Origin: Gracilaria gracilis
Lineage: Eukaryota > Rhodophyta > Florideophyceae > Gracilariales > Gracilariaceae
DNA length: 64,000 bases
Reading direction: 5' to 3'
Assembly: GCA_030374805.1 (NCBI GenBank)
Contig: JARGSG010000227.1
Location: forward strand, 124,001 to 188,000
This document shows, one piece after another, positions 10,308-21,978 of the stretch. Position numbers and translations under genes: made by a program. The notes under the pieces were generated by a model that saw only the letters and a program-made list of their open reading frames with translations, was not told where the DNA came from and searched no databases. The number at the start of each line of letters is the position of its first letter. The first letter of the stretch is position 1.

Positions 10308-12470
10308 ATGGAAAGACCTAAAAGGATTACTCGTGGCTCTAGCGCGCCACCTAGCCACAAGGGTTCTGCTGCGGCTTCGGCCTCTAAACCCATTCTGGAT
10401 AATCCCGAGGAGTTGCTTCGGCAACCTCGGGCCGGAACCTCAAAGGATACGGGCACTCAGCCACCGTTGGCTCCTGAACCTAACAAGGATTTCCCGACAA
10501 CGGTTGAGGACCTTTGGCCCCAATTGGATGATCGAGCGAAAGCTCTTTTTACCGCTACGGTTAATGAAGCTATGACCTCAATGGACATGGACGCCGTTAC
10601 CCGCTTGGTGGTTGATCGAGCCGTGCACGAGCTCTCTCAACGCATACCTAAATTGGTTGAAACATACCTCTTAACGGGTGCCCGGGAGCATATCTACCGA
10701 GTGGTTCAAGACCTTTGGGTTTCTGAAGGAATGGCGGAAGCCAAAACCCCTGGGGTGAATGTGGTTACTCGCATACCACAAGGGATCCCGGCTGGTTCTT
10801 CCGCACCAATCAAGCCAATTCCGGCCGATAGTGCGTACCTACAAGGTTTAAGGCAAGGTCAAGAGGACCATATAGAGATGGGCCCTCGAGACGTGTACTT
10901 GCCACCCATTGGAGGTAACGTTCGAAAGGACACCAAGGCTGGTGGACCTGAGGACGATTCGTCTGACCCAGATGAGGGGCGACGAAGAAGAAACCGCAAG
11001 GGTAAAGAAAGGAGGAGGAAAAAGGGAAAGAATCGCGGCTACGACTCTGACCCCGATTCCTCGAGCTCCGATACCGATACTGGTTCATCGTCGGATGATG
11101 ACCGTAAAGGTAGACGCAAGAAGAAACCGAACAGGTTGGCGAAGAAGTCGTCAAAGAGAAACCGTAAAGGTAAGAAGAAACGGTACGAGTCGTCCGACTC
11201 GGATTCGGACACCGATACAACCCTAGAGGTGCGTCAGCCGCTGAACGATATGTTCACAAAAGCGGTTGATTATAGGTCATATCGGTTGAGAAACCGATCC
11301 TCTGCTTACACCCAAGAGGTTGCGCAGAAGATCACCAAGCACCATAAGAAGCTCAGCTTCCAGATGGGCGATACTACCTTCACAGGTGATGATCCCATTG
11401 CGGTAATTGAGTTTCTACAGAAGTTCAAGATTGCATGTGACCAAAATGGTTTTTCCGAAGGTGCTGCCATGTGGTTATTCCAGTTTTACCTTAAAGGTCA
11501 AGCTTACCACTTGCTGCAAGGCAGGCTCCGTGGAAATACCCTGGCGGTTGATGAAGAGGGGACAGAGATGTTAGAGACGTACCCAGAAGTGGTTAATTTC
11601 ATGTTGGAAACTTACGCTACCGATGAGGTTATCCAGGAAGGTTACGCTGAGGTGCAGGCATATCGCCAACGCTCTAGCCAAACCGAAATGGAATTCTCGT
11701 TGGGCCTTTGGAATCTGGCCACCCAATGCGGTAATGTCTTTACCACTAGTAGGTTGAAGTCGCTCTTTGCCGAAAATGTTGACAAAGCGATCCGTTCGCA
11801 GGTACGCAATTACCTGGCGAACAACCGTAAGGTGGACTATAATGGGCTTGCCCGTTATGCCCAGGGACTAGGCGACACTCTCCGTCACGGAAAGAAGCCG
11901 TCGGCGTCCCATACCTCAAAGGATAAACCGAAACGGTCAGTATTGGAGCTAGAAGAAAGCACTACCTCAGAGGGAGATTCGCTCATTCGCGTACCAACAG
12001 GAATGGCAGTTCATCTCGTGACTGCGCCGCAGGCTCAGTCACGAGCCACCTCCATTGGTAATTGGTCGTCGACAGTACCACCAGCTTCGGTAAGGTCGCC
12101 ACCGAGTGCGGCGAGCACTCAACAAACCTCAACGGGTGGTTCGCAAGCATCTTCCTATGCTACAGCACCGACCAATCCGGTGACCCGACCTACCTCTATG
12201 GCAATGCGTGATCCCCAGACAGGTGGATTGGTTTGCTGGCTCTGTTTGTCGCCAGACCATCTGGCGAACAGATGTGACAAAATACCCCCAGGGGTGCGCG
12301 AACATCTGATCAGTGCCAGGCAGCAAAACCACCGTAACCTATATGGATCTGGAAAGAGGGTACAAGCTCAACCATCACCATCTCAGGTTCATCTCGTCGA
12401 GGAAACACCAATCTTGGAGAAGGACAGTCTCGCTCAGGAGGAGCAGGAAAACACCGAACGGTTAGCGTAG
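10308..12470 (+). mobile_element. gag part
   Basis: This is a 720-residue gag-type frame. It contains a Lys/Arg/Asp/Ser-rich stretch around residues 215-310, a retrotransposon gag core with FTGDDPIAVIEF, and a zinc knuckle CWLCLSPDHLANRC (C-x2-C-x4-H-x4-C) near residue 645. It is followed by pol in a different frame; frameshifting or read-through between gag and pol is known in this family. Confidence 0.9.
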
Positions 12471-12490
12471 GGGCCACCCCTAACCGTGAA

Positions 12491-15400
12491 TTGGAAGGCC
12501 CGTCGATACCGGAACGGGAAACCTTAATGGTGGAAAAAGAAGAATCAGATGTACCCAATGTGGTGTGTCTAATGAAGTACAATAACTATAAAGTTAATGC
12601 TTCAGTAAGCTTTCTCAATTACCTACAGGTCCCCGTTGCGTGTGTACTCGATACCGGCGCCGGTCCGAATGTGCTAAACGCTCGCGTCATACCCGATGCG
12701 GTCTTGCGGAACATTCGGCCTGCCCCGACTATCAACCCGCTGGTGGACGCTAATGAGCGCCCACTGCACCTTAGAGGAATGTTAACCACTGTGGTACAAC
12801 TTGGAACCTTGAAGGTGAAGCTCAATTTCTTTGTGGTGGATCGTCTGGCGACAGACTGTATCCTCGGGACCAACTTTATTGACAAACATGTCAAGGCAAT
12901 TTTGCCAGGGTCCCGAAAGGTCGCTCTCCGTCAAGGTGGTCGTATTGCCATACTGGGTAATACGCAGACCAAAAATGGTTGGCGTAAGAAGCCGAGGTTC
13001 AATATACCCACCGAAACGGTTTCAAACAAGATACGGCTCACCAAATTGGTTTCAATTCCGGCTATGACCCAAATGGTAGTGAATGTCTCATGCGCAGTTC
13101 CAGGATTGGTAATGCTACAGAACCATCCTAGGTTGGCAGAAAGACATCTCGCCTTGATGGCAAACGGGATTATCGACAACATCCCTAACCAAGCCTTCAA
13201 GGTGTACTTGAGTAACTTTAGCAATCACATTGTTAAGTTACCCAAGAATACCACTATTGGAATCGCATTGCCGGCACCACAAGGGGTTTTCACGGTCTCA
13301 CCTAATGTGTTGGGCGAGGTCGCCACCTTTAAGGAAGGGGGAGGAACGGATGCGCCATACCCTGCATATGCGCCCCCGTTATCGACAAACACCAAAATGG
13401 AACAGAAGATCGCCAGTACCTTTAAGGTTAGGGATCAGGAAAAGACTATGGAACTGGACCCAGTGCGGAATTGGAGAGAGGAAGTCCAGATCGGTGCGGA
13501 GAACCAGGCTCTCCGAGACCGGATCCTCAGTCTCTTAGAAGAATTTGAACCCATGTGGTCGGGCCGGTTGGGCCAAATTGAGGCTACAGAGCACCGTATT
13601 GATATGGTGCCTGGCTGGAAACCCATTTACCAGCAGCCTTACCGTGCAGGTCCAAAAGCCCGGGAGGTTGAGCTCAATGAGGTCGAGAGAATGCTCCGTG
13701 AAGGTGTCATAGAACCAGCAAATGCGGACTGGGCCAGCCCTGTGGTTCTCGTCACAAAGAAGAATGATACCCGTATGCGGTTCTGTGTGGACTACAGAAG
13801 ACTGAATAGTATGACCATTAGGGATTCGTACCCAATACCTAGAATGGACGAGTGTATAGATTCGTTGGGCAACGCCAAGATCTTTACTACGCTCGATGCC
13901 AATTGTGGTTATTGGCAGGTACCTATCAGGGAAGAAGACAAGGACAAAACTACGTTTACTTGCCACGCTGGGTTATTCCGTTTTACGCGTATGCCCTTTG
14001 GGTTGCGAAATGCCCCGGCTACCTTTCAGAGGGCGTTAGATATAATCCTTTCGAAAGTGAAGTGGAGAACCGCTCTGGTATACATCGACGATGTAATCAT
14101 ATATTCCAGAACGGTAGAGGAACATTTCCACCATGTTAGGGAAGTTTTGAACCTTTTGAGGGAATCTGGAGTAACGTTGAAGCTCCGCAAGTGCGAATTC
14201 TTCACCAAAGAGGTAGAATATCTTGGTCATATCATCAGCCCTGGGAGGTTAGAAGTGACGCCGCGGAATATCCGGGCCGTGCAGGAGGCGAAGCCACCCA
14301 CGTCCCAGACGGAAATCCGATCCTTTATAGGTTTGTGCAATGTGTACCGCCGGTTTATCAAGGGATTTGCCAAGATAGCGGCTCCCCTCAACAGGAAGCT
14401 GCTGAAAGGTCAACCTACAAGGTTTGAATGTCTTACCAATGAGGAAATGGATGCGTTCGAGGCGCTGAAACATGCGCTCTTGACACCTCCCATCTTGGCA
14501 TTACCCAAAGCTGGTTTACGATACACGTTGGATACTGACGCTTCGGACGCCCAAATTGGTTGTTGTCTTATGCAGGAGCAAGAAAACGGCGACAAACTAC
14601 CTATAGGGTACTGGAGCCGTGCTTTGCACGCTGCAGAAAAGAACTACACAACAACCGAAAAGGAATGTCTGGCAGTAGTCTGGAGCATGTTGATGCTCCG
14701 TCCCTACCTATATGGTGAAAGGTTCACGCTTCGAACCGACCATGATGCCCTACGGTGGATACTGGGTCTGGCCGACGCATCAGGCAGACTTGCCCGATGG
14801 CGGTTACGACTTTCAGAGTTCGAGTATGACGTACAGTACCGTCCAGGTATCAAGCACAATGTCGCAGACGCGATGTCTCGCATTACCACAGATGGTTTGG
14901 ACACCGAGCCGGTAGAGGATGATATCCCATGCTTTACCATCTCTACCAACCCTGATGGTGATACCTTAGAAGGTTACTGGACTCTACCGGAAGAGGATAC
15001 GTGGTTTAGTGATGCCATCGCTCGGGAAATACTCGCCCTCGAGGAAACAGACGTCATGCTAATTACCCGCGAGGAATTCCTGAGAGAGAAAGCAAACGAT
15101 GTTTATTGCCGCTCTCTCATGGACCAAGTAGGTATGAAAGACTCGAACTTTGACGTCGACCGAAATGGTTTCCTGGTGAGGCGAGCTCCTATTGATGGTT
15201 CCCTTCAGAAGGTAGTGCCCAAGGTGCTGCGCCCTCGGGTGCTGTACCTAGCCCACTACCCAAGGCTATCAGGACACCCTGGAGGTACGAGAATGTACTA
15301 CACCTTGAGGCAAGGGTACTACTGGCCTCATATGGCTAATGATATATATACCTTTGTAGGTCAATGTGAATCTTGCGTACGTACCCGTGGAGGTCTCCGG

Positions 15401-16747
15401 AAGCACAGGAAATACTTGAAGTTATTCCCTGCAGCGGGTCCTCTCGAGTTCGTCGCAATAGACCTTCTGGGTCCATTACCAAAAACCACAAGGGGATATC
15501 AGTACATCATCGTAATCACCGACAGGTTCTCGAAGCTCACGCGAGCGATACCCTTGAAGGACACGAAATCGACGACCCTCGCGGTGGCGTTCTTGAACAA
15601 TTGGATCTACCCGTATGGTGCACCGCTTTATCTACTTACCGACAATGGTTCGAACTTAGCTTCGAAGTTCTTTGAAGCTGTTTGTAACCTCTTGGGTATT
15701 AAGCACTACTTCACTACTGCCTACCATCCGCAAACGAATGGGCAAGTGGAGCGCTTTAACCGAACACTGGTATCTAGGCTGCGACATTATACGGAAGAAC
15801 ACCAAACTGGTTGGGACGAGCTCGTGCAGCCCTTGACATATGCATATAACCTTCAGGTTCATCGAGCGACGCAAACTACGCCGTTCGATCTAATACTGTC
15901 AAGACACCCACCAGGTATTGTTGTGGAAGGGGACCCATTAGGACAAGAAGCCGCCGGAGCGCTCACACCGTCACAGGTCAAACGGAATACCCTTTTGAGG
16001 TTGAGACGTGCTCTCAAGTATGCTGAGAGCAAGCTCACAGCCTCCCAGAAGCGGTACAAGGAGGACTACGACCGTAAGGTAACCCAAGTGGTAACGGCTA
16101 CGCCGGGTCAATATGTCTTTATTGACCACCCTCCGAAAGGAGCTAAACCACGACCGGGTGATGAAGCTGATGATGAAGCTATTGATAGAGATATCAATTC
16201 TAAGCTTCTTCCGAAATCATCGGGACCTTTCAAGGTAGTTCGGTCGACCGACCACACGGTAACGGTGAACCAAGATGGTGTAGAGAATACAATCTCTATT
16301 GACCGAATCACGGTTGCACCTCAGACGGTTCAGTCCAGGAAGGAACGCGGAGAATCCGCGCGTGACCCACAAGCGGTTGCCCTGAGGACTCAGCCCCGGG
16401 AAGACGGGACACCCATCGAGGTTAATGATGACGCACAGGGTGACGACCCAGACTACGTACCACCTGCGGGGATTACGGTTGCTCCTTCAGAGGAAACACC
16501 TACCCCTAGTGGTACCGATGCTCATCTAAACCAAAGTGGTGAAACGATACCAGCCCAGGTCTCTAATGAGTTCCCAGTGGAACGCCTTGTAGGTCACCGC
16601 CGTACCCCAGATGGTCTAAAGTACACCGTACGTTGGTATGGCTGGGGCGCCGATGGTGACACTGCTGAGCCGCCCTCAGCCATACCACACCATTTCAGGG
16701 TAAGCTACTGGAACCGCAAAGGAGAGGACATGCCGAATGATGGGTAA
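12491..16747 (+). mobile_element. pol part: protease, RT, RNase H, integrase, chromodomain-like tail
   Basis: The open frame has about 1,400 residues. In order it shows a retropepsin (VLDTGAGPN), a reverse transcriptase (YIDD), RNase H (YTLDTDASD and TDHDAL), an integrase zinc domain (H-x-H...CESC) and a DDE core (AIDLLG, TDNGSN, HPQTNGQVE). The C-terminal segment (VERLVGHRRTPDGLKYTVRWYGWG) resembles a chromodomain. This order, with RNase H before integrase, is diagnostic of Ty3/Gypsy; the chromodomain points to the chromovirus branch. Confidence 0.95.
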
Positions 16748-17488
16748 ACCTTAGAGGTAATGCAGTCCCCCAAGGAAGGGGGAAAAGCACATTGTAATGA
16801 GGAGTACCAAAGTCGGTTCGGACGCTCACCGGGAAGGTACAACCAGAAGGAAGCATTCCATGAGGGTACGTCCAAGGAGCGGTAGCGCTACAGACGGACG
16901 CACCGTTGTACGCGCGCCGTTACACACGCGCCATGCACGTGCGCGGCAGGCGCGCGAACCCGCACGGTGGAAACATTCAAAAAATTGTATCTTTTTATTT
17001 GACGAGGCATACGCGCGCTTCTCGTGGCGCGCCGTGCGGAGTAACCGATTCGGTTTACACTATTGTGTGTAGGGAGCGAGCAACGGCATGGTCAAAAAAT
17101 CTAAGTATTTTGACCGTGCCGCGGTCCCGAATCGGCCATTCCCAGCCTCTGAAACCCCTTGGTTCTCGAGATACAGACCAAAAGGGTTTTCTGCGTTTTC
17201 ACTACCATCTGGAGGGGTAATTTTCCGGTCGAATTTTTTGATTCGCCTTGCAAGTAACCTCCGGGGTAAAGCACCGCACGTGCGCCCATGCATGGTGAGA
17301 GGCCATGCAGACCAATCCAGGTACATTGCTGGCCACCGCGCGCAAGCGCGTGGCACGTCACCTCACCTCACGGGGAGGCAAAACCGCTCGCTGCCCCGCG
17401 CGGAGGCGAAGCGTCGTACCATCATGGTGAATCCATACTACGAGCACGCAAATGTGGCTCCAGATGGAACCAATTTACCTACAAGGAA

Positions 17489-20074
17489 CTACGCTTCACC
17501 CACCGTGGTACGCTGGTCTAAGGAAGGGGGAGGGGAGTTATTTTCGCGTTTCCGCCTCGCAATGCCCCTCGATGGAAATTGGAACCTAACATGGAAACAC
17601 ATAACTTTTAACTTTACTGAAAGAGCAATACCAACAGGGATGCAGAAGTGGTTACGACAATCAACCTGATGGGTGAGTGGCAAAGTGAGGCCCCGAGGAG
17701 CCTCCAGCAGAGGATCCCCGACCCGGAGTGGTGTTCTGATGGGCTCCCGGCCAAGGCTGGAAGAGGTGAGCCTGGCCTGGAGCCTGGCTAGGCGCGCTAC
17801 CATGACCCACGGGGTACTAGTAGGCACGCTGACGCCTGGCATCACGTCGGCACCCATCGGAGGTGGCGCGCTCGCCTGCGCAACCGACGGAGGTGCCGAC
17901 GACCCGATGTGGAGAGGAGCCTGCGTAGCGGCTAGAAGGCCGGGGTTCAGGCTAGCACCAAATAGGGGATCCTCCAAAGGGTTTGTAGGCGTCGGGCCCA
18001 TGGCCGTCGCTAGGCCTGCCACCTGGTTGGTAGCCATCTGGTAGAGCTCGACCTGGAACCGGTTCCGGAACTCACCAATTTGGGAAAAGGATCGCATGTG
18101 CTGTGCATGACGAGGCAGGATGCTTTCCAGAAGGGTAAGAGCTTCGACCACAGAGGTAGGACCCGCCCGCTGGAAGTTCACCACACAGGCTTGGCGGACC
18201 CGAGCCATTAAACCTGAAATGGCCTGGGAGTCCACCTGAGAGGGGACAGGCGCCGCAGCCGCAGCCATGACACCCCCGAGGATAGCCCGCGGAGGCCCAT
18301 CAACCCGTGTGGTACTAGGGAGAAGAGGAGTGGCACCAGTATGGGCAGACGTATTGCGTCCCTCTGGAGCGGGAATAGGCGCTGAAGTGACCACAGGGGT
18401 AGCTGCTGGCGATTCCACCACGGTTGGGAATGGCTCGGAACTCCCTGGAGGTCCCTGATCGGTCGGAGCCCCGGGATAGCGCTGCTCCGCGCGGGATACA
18501 ACCTTCCAGGACACCGGATCGAAAACCTCCCACCCCTGCTTGGCTCCCCACGGGAAACTCTCCACTTGGGTAAGCAACGATTCCAGCTGCTCAATAGAGT
18601 AGTCCGTACCTGCCACAATGGTTCCGATTCCAAATAGGCGAATGTCGCGAATGACCCTCGGGGGAATGAAGAACATACGACCAGGAGGTTGCACACCGTC
18701 ACGGTAAATCTCGGCTTCTCGAGAACGACAATCCCAGTCAATACCGTCACGGGCAGCCTGCAGAGCCAAGATGGCCACCAATACGGCCCATTCCGCGAGG
18801 GCAATCGACCAAATGAGGTAATACCGATCGTGGTTACGGGTGATGTAGCTCCCGAAGTAAGCCAATACCGGTGGGGTTGGGACGCTAAGCGACATCGGTA
18901 CCTCATAGGCATTCCACCATTCAGGTCGGGCCACATACCAAGAGGTTCTTCCCTTATTAGGTTGTGAGAAGAACTCCACATTATGGAACCCATGCATGAC
19001 GCGGTTGAAGCTGGACCGGGTACGAATGCGAGCCTCGGTGGCAGCATCCACCCCCCACCTACGACGGTTAGCCCAATGGATGGTATTGTAAGGCCTATCG
19101 AAGCAAACCAAATGTGGTGAAGCCGGAAGGTACTGCTGCGGAAGGGAGTCGTACTGACAGATCTTCACAACCAGACGTCGGTAATAATGGAGCTCCGGTT
19201 CAATACGAACATACGGCAGATCGCTGGGATAAAGCGGGGGGATGAAATACCTCATTGGTGTGTGTCGCTGGCGGCTGTCATAGCACTCCACCCGACCCTG
19301 ACGAGGTTGAGATTCCTTATCCCGACGGTGGAGCGTTTGGGGGACGGAGCGGAGACGCTCGCAATCCCAACGAAACAAACCCAAGTAGGTATCCAAAGTC
19401 GGACGGCGCAAGACGCCGGGAAGCGATGTGTTCCCCGGCGCCACTGGCCAGTTCCGACGGTACAGCGTCGCTTGCGACACCATTCTTGGATCGACCCCGA
19501 AGGTACCATGTTGGGAAACGTTCCAGTCGGCCGTGGTGAACGGCTCCAAACCATAATAGGAAATACCACGAGGAATCTCGGGCTCCGGACCATACGGGTC
19601 CCGGATCCCTTCGTGAATCCCTTGAGGTTGATTTGAGGAAGACGGAACCGGCTGGCTCCGAAAACCAGTTTGGATGCGGGAATGGTACAAAGCAGCACCC
19701 CGAGAACCAGATTTGGCAATGCCGCTTCCGCGGCCGCGCGAGGGACCGGCACCCGACATGGTGTGATGAGTACCGTGAGGGAGTGGTTGAGATGGCGAGC
19801 ATTCGACCGCAGGGGTGAAGCGAATCGGCTTTTTATCCACAATGGGTGAGTCACTAGAGCTGATGCTCAAAACCTCCACCCGTTCGGGGCCCCATGCTGG
19901 TTCAACCATTAAGGTATCGGCATTGGTCGCCGATGGCGCGCCGTCCCTTGAGATTACCGCGTCCGATTGACCAACATGGGGAACCGACAATCGCCGTGTA
20001 CCGCTACGGGTGCGAGCCCGCACGCTGGTACCAGGGCTACCCATGTGGTTCAGATAAGGATCGGGGGTCACCAT
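17489..20074 (-). CDS. long antisense frame between pol and the 3' LTR
   Basis: An 861-residue frame runs from the first ATG at 20074, antisense to the retrotransposon that contains it. The frame stays open upstream to about 20593 without an ATG. No domain is recognised. It contains a basic Gly/Arg patch (SGAGPSRGRGSGIAKSG), a Trp/Tyr-rich middle, one hydrophobic helix long enough to span a membrane (IWSIALAEWAVLVAILAL), and a Pro/Ala-rich low-complexity C-terminal third. Antisense extra frames between pol and the 3' LTR are known in some plant Ty3/Gypsy lineages, such as maize Grande. Whether it is translated cannot be told from this copy; a GC-rich antisense frame of this length could also be fortuitous. 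Confidence 0.5.
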   Translation of the reverse strand: MVTPDPYLNHMGSPGTSVRARTRSGTRRLSVPHVGQSDAVISRDGAPSATNADTLMVEPAWGPERVEVLSISSSDSPIVDKKPIRFTPAVECSPSQPLPHGTHHTMSGAGPSRGRGSGIAKSGSRGAALYHSRIQTGFRSQPVPSSSNQPQGIHEGIRDPYGPEPEIPRGISYYGLEPFTTADWNVSQHGTFGVDPRMVSQATLYRRNWPVAPGNTSLPGVLRRPTLDTYLGLFRWDCERLRSVPQTLHRRDKESQPRQGRVECYDSRQRHTPMRYFIPPLYPSDLPYVRIEPELHYYRRLVVKICQYDSLPQQYLPASPHLVCFDRPYNTIHWANRRRWGVDAATEARIRTRSSFNRVMHGFHNVEFFSQPNKGRTSWYVARPEWWNAYEVPMSLSVPTPPVLAYFGSYITRNHDRYYLIWSIALAEWAVLVAILALQAARDGIDWDCRSREAEIYRDGVQPPGRMFFIPPRVIRDIRLFGIGTIVAGTDYSIEQLESLLTQVESFPWGAKQGWEVFDPVSWKVVSRAEQRYPGAPTDQGPPGSSEPFPTVVESPAATPVVTSAPIPAPEGRNTSAHTGATPLLPSTTRVDGPPRAILGGVMAAAAAPVPSQVDSQAISGLMARVRQACVVNFQRAGPTSVVEALTLLESILPRHAQHMRSFSQIGEFRNRFQVELYQMATNQVAGLATAMGPTPTNPLEDPLFGASLNPGLLAATQAPLHIGSSAPPSVAQASAPPPMGADVMPGVSVPTSTPWVMVARLARLQARLTSSSLGREPIRTPLRVGDPLLEAPRGLTLPLTHQVDCRNHFCIPVGIALSVKLKVMCFHVRFQFPSRGIARRKRENNSPPPSLDQRTTVGEA

Positions 20075-20640
20075 AAACGGATTCAACCTTGTCGGTCGGA
20101 CGAAAAGCCACGGTGGCGCGAGCCCGCGTAGACAAACCGCAAAGGGGTGCGAAGGTAACCAGAAGGGATAACGGTGGAACAACCTCGATGGAGTCAGCGG
20201 CAATGCCTCGAAGGGTTGGTACTCGAACCTCGAAGGGACAGAGAGACACGCCGCAACCAAGTGGGCGCCAAAATCCTTCACGGTACAGTGCCCACACGAG
20301 CTCGAAGGGGCAACCCACCACCCCCACTGGGTATATCGACACGGTAAAAGGGTCCAAGCCGGGCAGCCAAAAAGGCAGAACCTTGGAGGTATGCAATGGG
20401 CGCGCGTCGCGCCCAAACCACAAATGGGAGCGAATAGGCTGCTGTCTGTGATAACCAAAGAAGTGGATAGAGCTGCAATCGGTGATGACCAAGGTGGTGA
20501 ACGGAGTACGCTCTGCGACGCAGAGCCGATGCGACGCACGGCGCGAGATGGCACGAAGGCTGCGACAGGGACCAAATTGGTACGACGATGCAACCGACTT
20601 GGTGAAAGGATCTAGGAGCCACGAGGGCGTGACTCAGGGT

Positions 20641-20652
20641 AGGAAGGGGGTC
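20641..20652 (+). other. polypurine tract
   Basis: AGGAAGGGGGTC ends at the 3' LTR and serves as the expected plus-strand priming site. Similar AAGGAAGGGGG runs occur at about 16774 and 17520 within the extra region. Confidence 0.75.
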
Positions 20653-21160
20653 TGTAGTACAATGAGACCTCAATGGGTTGGTGCCACGTGGGTCTACTGG
20701 TGCGCCTTGCTGGCTGCACTGTACCCAATTGGTATTCTGTATTTTATAATTTCTAATTTCTAATTTATAGTCTAGGATAGTTTAGCATTGCTGGCCCATG
20801 ACAGTAGGTCATGGGCACAGCCGATGACGTCATGCCCGCATGGGAGATCGGCGTCGGTGCACCTTGTATATATTGTGGTGCACCTCGCCTTCCCCCTCGG
20901 GTATTGTAAAGTCAGGCACCACTAGGGCAGTAACTATACCATCTTGGTCACTTGCTACTCTATTACTATTCAGGTTTTACCGCGCGTCGACGTCTACTAC
21001 CGTACACCTACACGGTCTAGACTAGTTGCCCCGCCGTTTGCCCCTGCGGGTTTCAGGTGCCCTACTACCATATTGGTTGTGTGTTTTTCCCCTTTAGGTT
21101 GAGCCCTCGCGCGCTCCCTCTACTAGGCGGACCCCACACCTTATCGGTATTTGTACGACA
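20653..21160 (+). repeat. 3' LTR
   Basis: This 508-bp repeat matches the 5' LTR at all but two positions by eye. It ends GTACGACA, followed by TTTTA, the likely target duplication. Confidence 0.95.
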
Positions 21161-21427
21161 TTTTAGCCCCCTACTTCGATCTGCGTTATTTAACTTTTTA
21201 GACAAAATTTAACTTAAGTCAAAACAACCTCTTTAGAAAATGTCACCTCATCTTTTGTGCTGTTAAAGTGGGCGTGTGTACACGTTTTGAAGGTAAACTA
21301 ACAAATAGAAGTAGTCGAGCTCCAAATGGAGTTTTAGAGTTTTAATAAACTCAAGCGAGGTTTGAACTCGATCTTATTTAGCTCTGAAACCGTTTGAAAC
21401 CGCTGAACTACAGTTACGAGTCCCTAG

Positions 21428-21806
21428 TGTCTATCGGACCAGTGTGCTGACCTCATATGAGGCCAAATTGATCTCATATGAGGCCGACATAAAATAATCA
21501 AAAAATAGCTTTTAGCCATATTTGCACAGACTTTTCAAATTTTGAGATTTGAAAAGTCTTCAAACAACATCCATCGCATTGCGATAGAAGTTTTTAGTAG
21601 ACGGATGGGTGAGAAGTGAAGGACGACGATCTCTGTTTACGTAGAATCGACTTCCTTCGTTACCGCCATCAAAGATGAGAGGGTAGAGGATGAAAGGAAA
21701 AACACTTCCACAGAAAAGCAAAAATATTTACTGAAAAAACTTGCCTTGAAAACTGACCTCATATGAGGTCATTTGACCTCATATGAGGTCACTTGTCCAA
21801 TAGACA
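21428..21806. mobile_element. MITE with the same ends as the piggyBac-type transposon
   Basis: This 379-bp noncoding element is flanked by CTAG at 21424-21427 and 21807-21810. Its ends are TGTCTATCGGAC and, inverted, TGTCTATTGGAC. Each end has two subterminal palindromes based on (C/T)CTCATATGAGG (21451, 21472, 21754 and 21774 regions). In the middle is a hairpin AGACTTTTCAAAT/ATTTGAAAAGTCT around 21533-21564. The flanking outer element has a related TTTCAAATTT palindrome near 21868. It was probably mobilised by the same transposase family. Confidence 0.65.
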
Positions 21807-21940
21807 CTAGAAGTTTTCATTGCTACTTAAACTACAGCTTGGTTGGGTCTAGAGGCTTTTTTCAAATTTCAAATTTGAAAATGTCTTCTGGCATCCTGGA
21901 AATGCAATTTTTTAATTTTTTTTGGACGGGGCGACGGGGC

Positions 21941-21978
21941 TGACCTCATATGAGGTTAAGACTGCGGTCGAATAGACA
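21941..21978 (-). repeat. right terminal inverted repeat of the piggyBac-type element
   Basis: The palindrome TGACCTCATATGAGGT (21941-21956) is followed by a spacer and GTCGAATAGACA, then CTAG at 21979-21982. Its inverse matches the left end for 16 bases including CTAG. Confidence 0.65.

Larger units (their letters stand above)
9653..21160 (+). mobile_element. Ty3/Gypsy chromovirus-like LTR retrotransposon, looks whole
   Basis: The element is 11.5 kb. It has two 508-bp LTRs, a primer-binding site, gag, pol (protease, reverse transcriptase, RNase H, integrase, chromodomain-like tail), a 3.9-kb extra region with a long antisense frame, and a polypurine tract. The LTRs differ at only two positions by eye, so the insertion is recent. 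Flanks CTTTA (9648-9652) and TTTTA (21161-21165) fit a 5-bp target duplication with one difference. No breaks were noticed in the main frames. It sits inside the piggyBac-type transposon. Confidence 0.93.

Noticed and set aside
10810-11220. Antisense open frame over the charged gag segment
   Set aside because: It is the complement of a repetitive Lys/Arg/Asp/Ser codon run and has no domain; a compositional shadow.
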